Positions 34,625-45,673 of a DNA stretch of 64,000 nt are shown here, piece after piece. The first letter of the stretch is position 1. The number at the start of each line of letters is the position of its first letter. This DNA is from Talaromyces rugulosus (Eukaryota > Ascomycota > Eurotiomycetes > Eurotiales > Trichocomaceae), in the NCBI RefSeq assembly GCF_013368755.1, contig NC_049562.1:2852001-2916000 (forward strand), written 5' to 3'. Below the pieces are notes generated by a model. That model was not told the DNA's origin. It saw nothing but the letters and a program-made list of their open reading frames with translations, and did not search any database. Both the position numbers and the translations under genes were made by a program.

Positions 34625-36204
34625 ACCAGATTTTACGCTACATGTATTCTGATTTGAGGTGGGGGTGAAGTTACTTTTTATAGACTGAAGATTTCTGCTG
34701 GTGACTGAATTGGTCTGGATGAGGCCAGGCTAAAAACCTTCTGTACTCGTACTGTACAAACAAACAAATCAATCCTCTTTTCCTTTGTTTTGCAAACTCG
34801 GTACGATTGTCGATAATTAGACGTTGTTTCGCATATAAAAACATTACTCCGCTGTATTTAAAATGTTTTAAACGATCACATGATGCAAAAGTAAAAGTAC
34901 GAGTACATGATGATCAGGTAACTGTAACTTGGTTTTACTCTCATTCCCTGTACAGTCTATGGTATACCGCTCCTCTATGGGAAGAATGGGTAGGTAGTTA
35001 GACTCCAGCGACTATACAGATAACAATACGCTTAAGTCACCGGGTGTCCCCTTGTTCTTTTTCTTGTCTTTTCCTTGTTTCTTGCTCTAGTATATATATA
35101 AATTGTAGGCCCTTGTGCATTTATCTTCAATGTTATGGTTTGATCATTGACAATGGCTGGCGATGCGGGTCCGCGTATATCTGATACTTTCATAGTTCAG
35201 TATGTATCAACAACGTTTGACAAGTATAGTGTTTTAAATACAACTTATTGTTCACTGGTAGTCAACTTTGACGTGGCAATACTTAGTTCTCCTCATAGAA
35301 GATGCTAATTCAATATTTGAAACACACGATCCACTGTCGTTAATAATATCAAAGGAATGTACAATGAAGTGTATAGGTGTCTAATTTTTTATATACTGAT
35401 GATTCTGCTTCCAATATAGCAGCATATCGTCAACTTCAATCAATTCCTCCGGAGATTTAAGGAGTTTGCGATCCTCGACTACATATACAATAGACTATGT
35501 TCAATATATTATGTATATATATACAGTCATCCTACAGTAAAGTTATTGACTTATCGTCTCGATGTCCCGTCCATAAATCCCACGAGATAGAACACAGAGC
35601 GAAATATCGCGAAGATCAACAACAATTGATATATTTATTTAAACCAACGCGAAAATTAATCATTGATTGCGACGGGCAAATCGATCGCTCGGCCAACATG
35701 GAATAAAACCACATCTACAGGCCAACATCAATTGATCTCCGAATCTCGACTCAAAAATCTACAAAACAAAGGACTAGACCATAACTCTTAGCGACAATAA
35801 TATACATTACCTTCAGTGACGTGATAAAAATCAAGCATAATTGAAAAAAAGACATCACGTGATACCTGGTCGGGTTGTCAGCTTACTACGACCTACAGTA
35901 AGAATATGCATGTCAGCTTACCCTCCTTCCCTTTTCCCTCTCATATTCTAGTCCCATTTTTTTCCTTCCTCGGGTGTCAAAAAAGTCGAGGCATCGAGTG
36001 TGTAGAATTGACCAACACCGAATTAACAGGTGATTGATGGATTGTCGAGAAGTTATGCGTCGCTAGTGGTGTGGATAAAGCCGTTCATAAAGCTTAAACG
36101 CGCATATCTTGTATAAATCGGCTGGATAAGGGTCATAAAATGCCATTTTAGGTTTCCCGCAACGCACTATATATATCCATAAAAAGTTATGCATAGTATA
36201 ACAA
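34625..36204. other. AT-rich intergenic island
   Basis: About 1.6 kb of AT-rich DNA with no coding potential, between QCR7 and the tRNA pair. It includes TATATATA runs (35090-35100, 35512-35523) and ATCAATTGAT-like words. A TATATATAT box at 36168-36176 lies about 30 bp upstream of the first tRNA gene. The composition would fit a degenerate repeat, but no repeat family is identifiable. Confidence 0.45.
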
Positions 36205-36291
36205 CCGCTCATGGTCTAGCAGGATTATGACGTCCGATTGTAATGGGAACAATTCATCGGAAGGTGGCTGGTTCGATTCCAGTTGAGCGGA
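36205..36291 (+). tRNA. tRNA-Tyr(GTA), copy 1, with 12-nt intron
   Basis: Acceptor stem CCGCTCA/TGAGCGG pairs perfectly with discriminator A73. The C1-G72 pair is the eukaryotic tRNA-Tyr identity element. The anticodon stem TCCGA/TCGGA encloses loop TTGTAA with anticodon GTA at 36240-36242. The intron is 36244-36255, directly 3' of position 37. The T arm is GCTGG-TTCGATT-CCAGT. A box GGTCTAGCAGG and B box GGTTCGATTCC are internal pol III promoters. No run of four or more T follows before the second gene starts. Confidence 0.9.
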
Positions 36292-36309
36292 TTATCATTA
36301 TTTCTCTCA

Positions 36310-36400
36310 CCGCTCATGGTCTAGCAGGATTATGACGTCCGACTGTAATGGAACACTTCAACTCATCGGAAGGTGGCTGGTTCGATTCCAGTTGAGCGGA
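36310..36400 (+). tRNA. tRNA-Tyr(GTA), copy 2, with 16-nt intron
   Basis: Same acceptor, D, anticodon and T arms as copy 1; anticodon GTA at 36345-36347. The intron is 36349-36364 and differs from copy 1 in length and sequence. Position 32 is C here and T in copy 1. A T5 run at about 36413-36417 is a good pol III terminator. The spacer from copy 1 is 18 nt. Confidence 0.92.
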
Positions 36401-36412
36401 GAAATATGGTAT

Positions 36413-36417
36413 CTTTT
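36413..36417 (+). terminator. Pol III T5 terminator after tRNA-Tyr copy 2
   Basis: Five consecutive T about 13 nt past the 3' end of the second tRNA. It is the first run of four or more T downstream of either tRNA gene. Confidence 0.6.
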
Positions 36418-36478
36418 TGATATTTTTTGAATATTTTTTGGACTTGGTTTGTATATGGTCTTGTTTGTATTATTACGC

Positions 36479-37713
36479 TCAATTCAATACGGCAATATTT
36501 ACGTCCTCGACCCTCCACATATACCACATGAAAAGAGTCCTAAAAGATATTAGCTTTGAGCAAATTACTTATAATTTATACATACCTATAGGGCCGAAAC
36601 TTTTCGGCCAATTCTAACATTTCGTTTTCGGTCATGTATTTGAACTTGCCTTTCCCGTTAGCCTTGAGCTTGTTGATGTCTCTTCCCACAAAAGCTGCAC
36701 ATCCACGCCTACGGCATAGCGAAGTCAGTCTTGATGAAACTACCGGCGAACCAGTACTACACAAAAGAGATAAGAAAAACCTACTGCACCCCCAGATCCC
36801 CCGTCGAAAATACATCGGTTCTCTTCAGAGCAAAGCACGAAAACATCTCAACCGACCACCGGCCCAGCCCGCGCACAGCAATGAGCATTTCCATGACCTC
36901 GTCGTCTGTCGCCTTGAGCAGCTTCTCTGTGGACAGCTCACCGCCGGCAAACTTCTCCGCGAGGCCCTGGATATACTCTGCCTTGCGCTGGGACAATCCG
37001 GCAGTCCGCAGCGTGGGCAGATCGTGCTGCATGACCTCTGCCGGCGTGGGAAAGCGTCTTTTTTTACCATCTCCCGCTGCAGTGGTGTTTTCGAAAAGAT
37101 CTAAAAACTTGTTCTTGATTGACTCCGCAGCCGCGCCGGAGACCTGTTGGCTGATGACGCTGCTAATCAGACTCTCAAACGGATCGACCCGCTCAGCTAA
37201 CCCCTCGGGCGAGAATATACGGCAATGGTGCTTCTCGATAACGGGCTTCAGGCGTGGATCTGTAGCGATTAGATGCTCGAGCGCTTTCTCGAGCAGGTTG
37301 CCCGTTGTTGCGGTAGGTCGCGGTAAAGCAGTCTTGCTTGGGGATGCGTCCTCGACAGAAGGATATGCAACCACCGAACTTCCTCTTGGGGTCATGAGCG
37401 TCGCATTAGTCCTGTGAGGATCGACTGGTCGATCAAGTCGAGGCGGCGGTGTCAGCCTTGGGATAGTATCTCTCGACATTGATACCCCATCTTCTGTGGG
37501 ATCTTTCTTCTTTGGGGTTGTGGGAACGGCAAATTCCTGGGTTGTTTGTGCGTTTATATTGGACTTTGTTGGAGATTTTGCTTTCTTCTTTACGATCCCA
37601 TTAGGGTTGCTCTGCTTCTTGCCCTTGCTTTTGCTGACTTGAGCCAAACTGGATGCCGGTTTCGGCAAGTCGGGTACCTGCTCGCGTATGCGAGTCGAAC
37701 GACGAGGCGCCAT
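36479..37713 (-). CDS. mag1: DNA-3-methyladenine glycosylase II (AlkA/Mag1, HhH-GPD), 370 aa
   Basis: Base-excision repair enzyme removing alkylated purines in the nucleus. Exons are 37713-36785, 36708-36586 and 36539-36479 (1113 nt). The start is the first in-frame ATG (37711-37713, MAPRRSTRIREQ); upstream codons in frame carry no ATG. The N-terminal 130 residues are Lys/Pro/Ser-rich and probably disordered with nuclear-localisation character (KKKAKSPTK). The glycosylase core runs from about residue 140: FESLISSVISQQVSGAAAESI, then the hairpin AVRGLGRWSVEM, and TGDLGVQRG with the catalytic Asp, completed across intron 1. The 46-nt intron 2 leads to PYRTLFMWYMWRVED near the C-terminus. The stop lies only about 80 bp from the tRNA pair. 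Confidence 0.93.
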
Positions 37714-38370
37714 GATACTGGTCACAGTAAAAGGGATCCTCCTGTTGATAACTTTGAAGAGAGCCAGCTCGTCGGTAAGGGCGTGTATATATATATCAAC
37801 GCTGACAAATCACAATGAGTCTTTTAAAAGGCAAGAATTGAATGCTGTTCTAGTGAATATTTTTAGCCTAATGCCTGATTGGCCGAAACCAACCGTGAAG
37901 CAAAAAGTCGGTGCGCGATGTTCACTTTGTCGTCCTGACAGGCTGGCTGCCTATACGGGGCCTCCGCAATCGCGTCTTGTCACGCGGGGTCCCGTGACCA
38001 AAAAAGCCTAATCTAACCTTTTTCGGATGTTATTTTATCATGACTCAGCAGTTACTTGATAACTATCTAGTTATGCCTGAGGCATCAACGAGATATGATA
38101 ACGAGTGTGTACCTGTGAGACAAATTGGCCAGTTTTGTATTGTTTCGCTACTTGAATTCTATCGAGAATGTATTGGTCGGTATGAAGGGGATTGACTATT
38201 GAATGGTCAATTAATTGGAACTCGTCAAGTGTGGGGTGCCATCCTGGAGAGTCTTTAAAAAAACAAAACAGGGACATTTGAAAAACGGTTTGTTGCAGTG
38301 TATTCAGAAAGACCTTTTCAAGCAACTTAACATTGCTTTTAGCTATGACTATGGTAAACTCTAGGATTAG
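37714..38370. other. Intergenic
   Basis: Promoter side of the glycosylase gene. No gene is seen. N-terminal remnants of the neighbouring SDR relic may lie in 38050-38370 but could not be aligned by eye. Confidence 0.4.
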
Positions 38371-38735
38371 GCTGTTGCGAGTCTTGGAGATCAATATCAT
38401 TGGTGCGCAGACCACGGCACAAGCGATGCATAACATTTAAAGGCGCAGGTGGATGGAGTAATGGTGCTTATTGCTAATATGGGTGGCTGGATTCCCGAGT
38501 CGATATGCCGTTGATTCGCGTCAATACAATATCACCCGGTTATACCAAGACCGCGGCCACCGGAAACGCATTGACGCACCCTGGTATGGAAGGGCGGTGG
38601 TCAGAGCAAAACATACTAAACAGAATCAGCTTTCCGGCTGAGTTCCGGGGCCCTATAATGTTTCTGCTGAGTGATGTTAGTCATTTCATGACGGCTGCTG
38701 ATTTGAGAGTGGACGGTGGACACCGTGTATGGTGA
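38371..38735 (+). pseudogene. Short-chain dehydrogenase/reductase relic
   Basis: Three frame-shifted pieces of a classical SDR lie in order. The first is VLEINIIGAQTTAQAMHN (from 38381), ending at a stop. The second, in another frame, is GVMVLIANMGGWIPES (about 38454-38500). The third, again shifted, is IRVNTISPGYTKTA through GPIMFLLSDVSHFMTAADLRVDGGH with a normal C-terminal end (38505-38735). The stretch that should hold the catalytic YxxxK motif is missing between the second and third pieces, and the Rossmann N-terminus is absent. The closest functional group is the fungal sorbitol/arabinitol/mannitol-type SDRs, by the VNTISPGY and VDGGH motifs. The ATG at 38505 is probably not a functional start. 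Confidence 0.75.
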
Positions 38736-40386
38736 CCATCTTCGTATTACGGAGTGCTAATAAGGGATGGACGGGGTAGCTCATCCATGATCCTTGTATT
38801 AGTAGTCGGATTTGGCGGTCAACGAACAATTGCGTATACAGGTAGGTAGCTACTTTGTTTTCACTAGTACGTGGCTGCAGATGAACGCCAAAAAGCTTAC
38901 GAAAAGCTTAACCAACACGTTCATACCGCGGAGGCTGACATATCGAGTCAGGGTGTTAAACAAACCTATACTCTAGACCCATTGTCGAGATATATCAGGG
39001 AAAAAAACAAGTATGTTTACCCGGTCCTTGGACCGAAAAGCCCAAAACAGCTCTGATTGGCTTGCGCGTGGATAAAAGCTTTTTTCGATTGCAGTTTTAT
39101 ATGCGCCTTATCGTCGTAATCGCAAGCGGCCGCGTCATAGGTTATGTAATGGATGCACATGCGCACGGCCTAGCCACGGGGAATCACGAGAGACGGCAAT
39201 TGGAAATGGGATGAAATGGCCATGCTGTGCGACTTGACCGCTCACGTCGGGAGGGCTGTACATGCATGTGTCGAGTCAACAATAATAATGATAGCAGGCT
39301 GCCATTCCAGAATGCAGTGCCAAGCCGGGCTAGTCTAAAATAGGCGAGTGGCTGAGTTGGGAACGTGGGCTCCACACACAAACATGCAAACATGCAAAAC
39401 ACGGACAAACAAAGCAGGCCGAAAACAGGATTGGCGTTGTCCGGAAGATACCTTGAGTTTTGTTGTTATTTCTGAGAGTTTCACAATGTCAGAGAGAATA
39501 ATATGGTGCATTCCCAAGTAATAATATTGCTTTTATCAAAAATAGCCTGGCCCGATTGCCTCATCGGGCGGATCTGGCAGTAATTTCCCCAAGCCGGCCG
39601 ATCGCAGTCGCGTTAGGGGGAGAATGATAGCTGGATCATCATAGCTCGTCTGGTGGCGAATTGGCTTATCATTGCTTGTTTGTTGTTGTTATGTATTGGG
39701 TGTCCCGAACGCGGACAAAGCCGAGAAACGGCATTCAACGTTGGCAGCGTGACTCCAGAGCTACTCGGTACTATGGCTGCAACTTGCTGTCATGTCCGTA
39801 CTGTACGAGAGTATTCAGTAAGGAAGGAGATTGTAGAGGATGCGACTACCATGCGTTATTGTGATGATCCAGTAGCGTCGGGCCTAAACAGCTTCGACGC
39901 ACGACGAATGAAACGGTGCAGCGGGCTAGTGACCCACTAGGACCCCACTAGCACGCCGAGGCTGGCCTGTGACTGGCCACAGTGGGGCGTTTTCGTCGCG
40001 ATCGGCCAATAGAAAGGGCGCTTCCCTGTTTTCTCTGCCCCTGGCGGACTCGCAAGTGGGGCCCGTTTGGCCCCGCTAAACCCTGCTTGCGGCGCGGCGA
40101 TTGGCCGCACCCGCCTCTGGTCTCACCTTTCCCTTTTTCCGTTTTCCGTGGCTCCTTCCCTCCTCTCCTTTCTTGCTCGCTCCTTCCTCTCGCTTCCCTT
40201 TTTCCCATCCTTTATTCATCTTCGCTCCTGCCCCAATCGGCGCTTCTTATACCTTTTCCCTCGTTGAAGGCTCTTCTTCTTCTTTTCACTCGTTCATCTC
40301 CCTTTATTGCTCCCTCGCTGCGACCTCGTCCGGCTCGATTGCTATACCTGCCGTAATACCGCCACAGCATTATATCCCCTTTCATA
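38736..40386. other. Intergenic, upstream region of ecm33
   Basis: A 60-codon open frame without ATG (38871-39056, VAADERQKAYEKLNQHVHTA at its start) could be a gene remnant but is not recognised. From 40125 to 40330 the plus strand is very pyrimidine-rich (TTCC/CTTT runs), as in strong Aspergillus promoters and leaders, and fits the high expression expected for ecm33. Confidence 0.45.
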
Positions 40387-40620
40387 GTATGTTGGCACCC
40401 GATTGCAATTTTCTCCCTGCACACCCCCAGTCACCGTTGCACAGCTCTCGGTGGCACGACGTGGAATGAATGGCAATGGATGTTGTGTGCGTGTGATGAC
40501 TCGGCAACCGTGTCAACACTCGCTCTCTGGAATGCTGACCGCGTCGACCTCTGCACCGATTTTCCTTCGCAGCTTTTCGAGTCGCACCGGCTAACATGCA
40601 CTTTTGCATTTGTCTTGCAG
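40387..40620 (+). other. Probable 5'-UTR intron of ecm33
   Basis: Donor GTATGT at 40387, branch GCTAAC near 40590 and acceptor TTGCAG ending at 40620, 31 nt before the ecm33 ATG. The length of 234 nt is larger than coding introns here, as is common for leader introns. Confidence 0.5.
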
Positions 40621-40651
40621 ATATTCCGTGAAAACAACAAATCAAGTCGCA

Positions 40652-41972
40652 ATGTCTGCCTCCAAGCTTTTCGTCTCCGCCTTGATGGCCTCTGGCCTCG
40701 CCATGGTCGCGGCTGGTAAGCAACTCCGATGTGAATTCTGCACTTGGCCGACGTGACTGACCTCGGAATCCACTACAGACAGCACCTGCTCCGGTGGTGC
40801 TAAGATCTCCGCCCAATCCGACGCCGATGAGATTAACAGCTGCTCGACCTACAGCGGAGATATCACTATCAGCAGCAACGCTCAGACTCCCTTGACCTTC
40901 AATGGAATCGAGAAGGTTACTGGTGACTTCAGCTCCAACGGTGCCGTCAACCTCAGCTCAATCTCTGCTCCCACCATCAGCGAGATTGGCGGCGCGTTCA
41001 AGTTGACCAGCGTCAACGCTCTGACCTCGCTCTCCTTCCCCGAGCTGATCTCTGTCGGTTCTATCCACTTCGAGGCTCTCGCCAACATCCAGGGTTTGGG
41101 CTTTACCAAGGGCGTTACCACCGCCGGCTCTGTCTACATCGTCAACACCGGTTTGACCTCCCTGCAGGGAATTGAGCTCAACTCCGTTGGTCAGCTTGAG
41201 TTGACTGCCAACGACTACTTGACTGAGATCAACGTCAACAACATGAAGAACATCTCTGGTTCTCTGACCATCTCGAACAACAACAACAAGTTGACCGTCG
41301 ACTTCCCCAACCTGGTGACTGCCAAGGATGTGACCATCCGCAACACCAGCTCCATCGCGGTTCCCTCGCTCGCCAACCTGACTGGTTCGCTCGGTCTTTT
41401 CGGAAACTTCATCTCCAACTTCTCTGCCCCTAACCTGACTTCTTGCTCCGATCTCGACATCGACAGCAACGGACACCTGGCGAAGCTCTCTTTGCCCCAG
41501 CTGACCACCTTGTCTGGTGGTCTTGCCATCTCCAACAACGGCAAGCTCGTCAGCATTGACCTGCCCAAGCTGTCTCACGTCGATGGTGCCATTGACCTGA
41601 CTGGCTCTTTCGAGAAGTAAGTACTTCTTTCACGAGAGAATAATGTTCAACATGTACTAATTGATATTTTCTAGTGTCTCTTTCCCTGCTCTCAAGTACG
41701 TCCACGGTGGTTTCAACGCCCAGTCTACTGCTGAGTTCTCCTGCGATGACATGGAGGCTGAGAAGGAAGCCATCCACGGTTCCTTCAACTGCACTTCGAC
41801 TTCCAACCCCACCACCATCGACGGAAGCTCCGGCAGCAACGACACTGGTTCTTCCACCAGCAGCTCGTCTTCTACGTCCGCTACCTCCAGCGGTGCTGCC
41901 GTTGCTGGCTTTGTCGCTCCCACGATGGGCCTCACTGCCGTTCTCGGTGGTCTCCTTTCCCTGCTGATGTAA
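40652..41972 (+). CDS. ecm33: GPI-anchored cell wall organisation protein Ecm33, 399 aa
   Basis: Surface glycoprotein needed for normal wall architecture in yeasts and Aspergillus. Exons are 40652-40715, 40779-41616 and 41675-41972 (1200 nt). A signal peptide (MSASKLFVSALMASGLAMVAA) ends at intron 1. The ectodomain is a receptor-L/leucine-rich-repeat-like solenoid of about 23-residue turns (for example LTSLSFPELISVGSIHFEAL, LTISNNNNKLTVDFPNL), with many N-glycosylation sites. Conserved Cys pairs occur early (DSTCSGG) and late (EFSCDDME, FNCTSTSN). A Ser/Thr-rich stem is followed by a small-residue omega region (SSGAAVAG) and a C-terminal hydrophobic tail ending GGLLSLLM, the GPI signal. Codon use is strongly biased to C-ending codons, consistent with high expression. 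Confidence 0.95.
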
Positions 41973-44900
41973 GGAAGTTGAATCTTGAATGGGTTCGTGA
42001 TGTTTTCTTTTTCTCTCTCTCTATTCGGCAGGTCATTCCTTATATTGAGGTCTTGTAAAGTCCTGTGGCAAACGACTTGAGTTTTCTTTTTTCACTTGAT
42101 TTTATTATGCTGCTCTTTTACTTCGCGCAAAATTTTCCTTTTGGCCGCGACTGTTCATGATAATAATTCGTCCCCTTCTAGTTAAGCGCCTGTCGTTCCA
42201 GTCATCCTCTCTTTGTACTTTAAAAATTCCCGTGTCTATCTAAGCATTCCATCCTAGATGACTGCCCGGAGTAGGGACTGTTTCATAGCATACGTGCGCG
42301 CGCTTAGTTACGTAGCTTGTACGGCCAAGAGCGTAACGAGGGTGGGCAGAGCAGCAGTTGGTGTGTAATCATGCGTGTGTACAAGACTTTTACTATTGTG
42401 GGAGCTTTTGCAGTTGTGCTTTACAGTTGTACATTCCATGCGAATAATAGACGTTCCTTACCTTGATTATCTAGGATTAATATTTAATACGAGCTATGTT
42501 TTCTTATATGTTACATTTGTTTCCTAGTAGATGCCGCATAAGACCTTGCCAGTTTCAAGACAAGGGCTGCCAACCTAGACCGGCCTGTTGCTGACACAGT
42601 AATTTCCACCTGTTGGAGGATTGTCACCCCCAACTTTAGTTGCTAGTAACGTTGAAAGATAGTTGAGTTGGCTGACGACGTGTCACCTCCGTGGAACAAA
42701 ACGCTTGGTAATTACTACCATGCTACTACGTACTCTGTACTAGTAGTAGTGGTGCTCGTTTGCCGAGGCTCACACGGCATGCCCGCGGCCTTAATAGGTA
42801 GGAGGGCGATGTCACTTGCTGACTTTTGGTCTTGCACGGCGGGGCCCTGGGAGGTTTAGTACAATACTACAAGTACTATAAACTGGTTTTGGTATTTGCC
42901 TTGCATGTGGATCGGCTCTTGGAGAAAGAGGAGTATAATCATTATTAGCTGGTTACGTGGGGGAAGAGTGAAGTTATAATTATTGCCGTTGTGGTGGTGG
43001 TTATTATAATACGAGTAGTAACGGTACTAAGTATAGTGATTGATGGTGATAATAATAATAAGAATGCAATAATACGTCCCACGACAGCGGTAACCCCGTG
43101 ATCCAGACTCTTGCTCCTTCCTCTTCAGCTCTCCCCGTCCCGGTAAAAACTTGATCCCTGCAAGTCTCGACCCAGTTCTCCGGACTCGTTGCATGCCCGA
43201 CTGACTTTTGATCCCCGAACATGTCCTTTTTGCGCGAGCTTGGAAATCGGTTCATGCAGGACTTATGCAGACGATCCGCCTAACTGATAGGCTCGGAACA
43301 ATTTAAAAGTCCCCGGAACGCGATCGTGGGCGGACGATTTTGTTCCTATTGGAGCACGTCGGACAAAATTCATGCATGCTACGCCCTTCCAGTCTGCGTC
43401 GTCCCGGCCTAGTTCGGCACCAGTTCGATCCGGTTCTTCTTGAAGGAGGGGGATGGGTAGATCGTGAGGGGAATCGGGGGGTTTTTCTGGCCTTTCTGAT
43501 GGACAAAGAGTGGCCGGTTAGTTTGATCCAGACAGTCGGTTCAGGGCGATCGGTCTCATATCATTCATTGCCCTGGCTGAGGACGTTAAAACTTCGATAT
43601 GCTGCTGTACGCTTCACCTTCAGCTCCAGCTCCAGGTTCAGCTCGCTCACTGACACCAAATCTATTCTCCATCCTATCCACACCGGGCCCAGCCATCCAC
43701 AATACTATCGGCATCGTGCCATGATCGTGGTTTCGCGGCAGAGCCCTAGCGGCAGGGCGCTCAGACACTAGCCGACATGCCATTCCTTTTAGGAGCTTTG
43801 AGGCCGACTCCAGAAAAATAAAAATATGACAGCTCTCAATGCTACGCTGCTGAGCGACAGTTCATCGAGGCCCATCGAGATACATACTATCATAATTTTC
43901 CTGCGCCAAGTTCCAAACCCCTCTCTTCCCCAAACTCTGTGAGAGTCTAGTCCACTTCTGGGCCCTGGTGCTCTTGTCCATGCCGTCATGAGGGTTCTTC
44001 TATCGACCCGATCTTGAGATCAAGCCCCTTCCCAACTGCGAACTGCACTGCACAGTGCACATTACACAGGTTCCTGTCGGCATCGCCCCGCCCGTCAGAT
44101 CCACGATGTACCTGGCACTGGCCTGCAGATGTGCCCGCAGCACTGGTTCGTCTAAATTTTGAATCTTTCGGTGCTGGAGTCGGCCGGCGTTTGGCGAGCC
44201 GGGAATTGGATCCCATTCTCGCCTGGATAAGATAGAAGTGAACATCCAAAAAAAAAAAAGGGAGGTTTATGGTATTCTCGCCTATTCTCAATGGGTCAAT
44301 ACCTTACATACAAATGGCACCATCTTTTTCTTCGTCGCTGCCCCTCGCAGGATAAGAAACAATAGGACCGAGGGGGTGGGAACAAGATGTTGGAACGAAC
44401 TAAGCGATCTATGCGTACCTTAGGACGCTCTATTCTGATTATATGCATAGTGGCTAGTTCTCATGTGGGCCCCCTTCTTTCGCCCAAGGAAGTCCCTTGT
44501 GGGCGGCTAGACTGGTAGTCTGCGGACGGGCATGATACACGTACAGCGATTGTATACATGTGGGTGTCTGTTTGACGAACGGCGATGACGAAACGAGAAC
44601 TCTTTCCAGGAACCGCACAGGTCCGAGTCCGCGCCGTCGTTCGTAATTTGGAATCGATAGCTGATCTCGCCTTTCTCGCCACAGCAGCTAAACACGCTCC
44701 GATTTTGGATGTGCGTTTTGCCTCTCGCCTGGCGTTCCTAAATCCCGACCTGGAGCGAGAGAGAGAAAGCCTGTATCCACCGCAGAGAACATGTTAGAGA
44801 GATCACGACGGAATATCGCTAGTTTTAAGACATGAAATAGGTGGCTGCGAATTTTCACCACATGCCGATCTGATTGGACTCGGAAAGTATTGATGCAAGG

Positions 44901-45673
44901 AGCGACTATAATAATCTGCAGCGACCCCGTCCAGCCGGGCACGAATCATGGCCTGCAGTGGACTCCATCTCAAACTCACTGGCCAGATCGTGCCACACTC
45001 AAAATTTCCATTCGTGGATCTCCCCTCTTTTCGTCTGTTCTTGATAGGTCGCTAGCATCCTCTGGCTTAGTCTGAATATGTAGCCGCTCTCTCGCGCGGC
45101 TTTTCGTCAATCTTCCCCGTCGACGATGGAGCTGCACGAAGCTGCAATAGTTGCAGAAGCGCAGCCGTACCTCACATCGATTGCATTGCGTGGTCCTTAT
45201 GCGTTTTCCCCTCTAGGACGCACTGAGATCGCGCTAATGATACACCAAGTAGCACATTTTTTTTTTTTGTTTTTTGTTACAGATTGCATTTGATCGAGCA
45301 GCACGAAGCTAACTGGTATTCTTATCGGGGAGGCCAAAGCGAGGGGTAAGGGGGGATCAGAAAATAGCATGGCATGGCTATCCATGGTCAGAAAGGTTTG
45401 CTCCTCAGGGATATATAATCCGTATGCATGCTCGGCCATCCCGTTCTCGTTCCCCTGGTCCTGCCTTTATTTTATTTTTCCTATTGTGCCACGTTTGTTT
45501 TGCAAGGTCATTTTTTGTGGTGCTTTTTACGTGCATTATCCATAATTATCCCGTCTATACATTGCACCTTTTACTCCCCGTTATAATTTCGGGTATCCTT
45601 CTTCTGCACATATATACTTGGACCCTCGCCCCAACCTTGCCTACCCCCTTTGTTGCTTCCATCACTTTGGATC
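41973..45673. other. 3.7-kb intergenic region upstream of the bHLH gene
   Basis: No ORF has credible coding character. Those at 43340-43771 and 44014-44797 are basic and low complexity on both strands. Features seen are the ecm33 3' region, an AT-rich stretch with AATAATAATAA (43050-43065), GT-rich DNA (42990-43040), and a T/C-rich stretch before 45674. Long upstream regions are common for developmental regulators; a non-coding transcript is possible. Confidence 0.45.

Noticed and set aside
37714..37725. Four-codon longer start for the glycosylase
   Set aside because: The codon at 37723-37725 is GTG; the first in-frame ATG is at 37713.
38871..39056. 60-codon frame beginning VAADERQKAYEKL
   Set aside because: No ATG and no recognised family. 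It could be a relic, but the evidence is too thin for a gene call.
43340..43771. 143-codon plus-strand ORF in the ecm33-bHLH interval
   Set aside because: Mixed composition with no domain, no splice context, and an overlapping open frame on the other strand.
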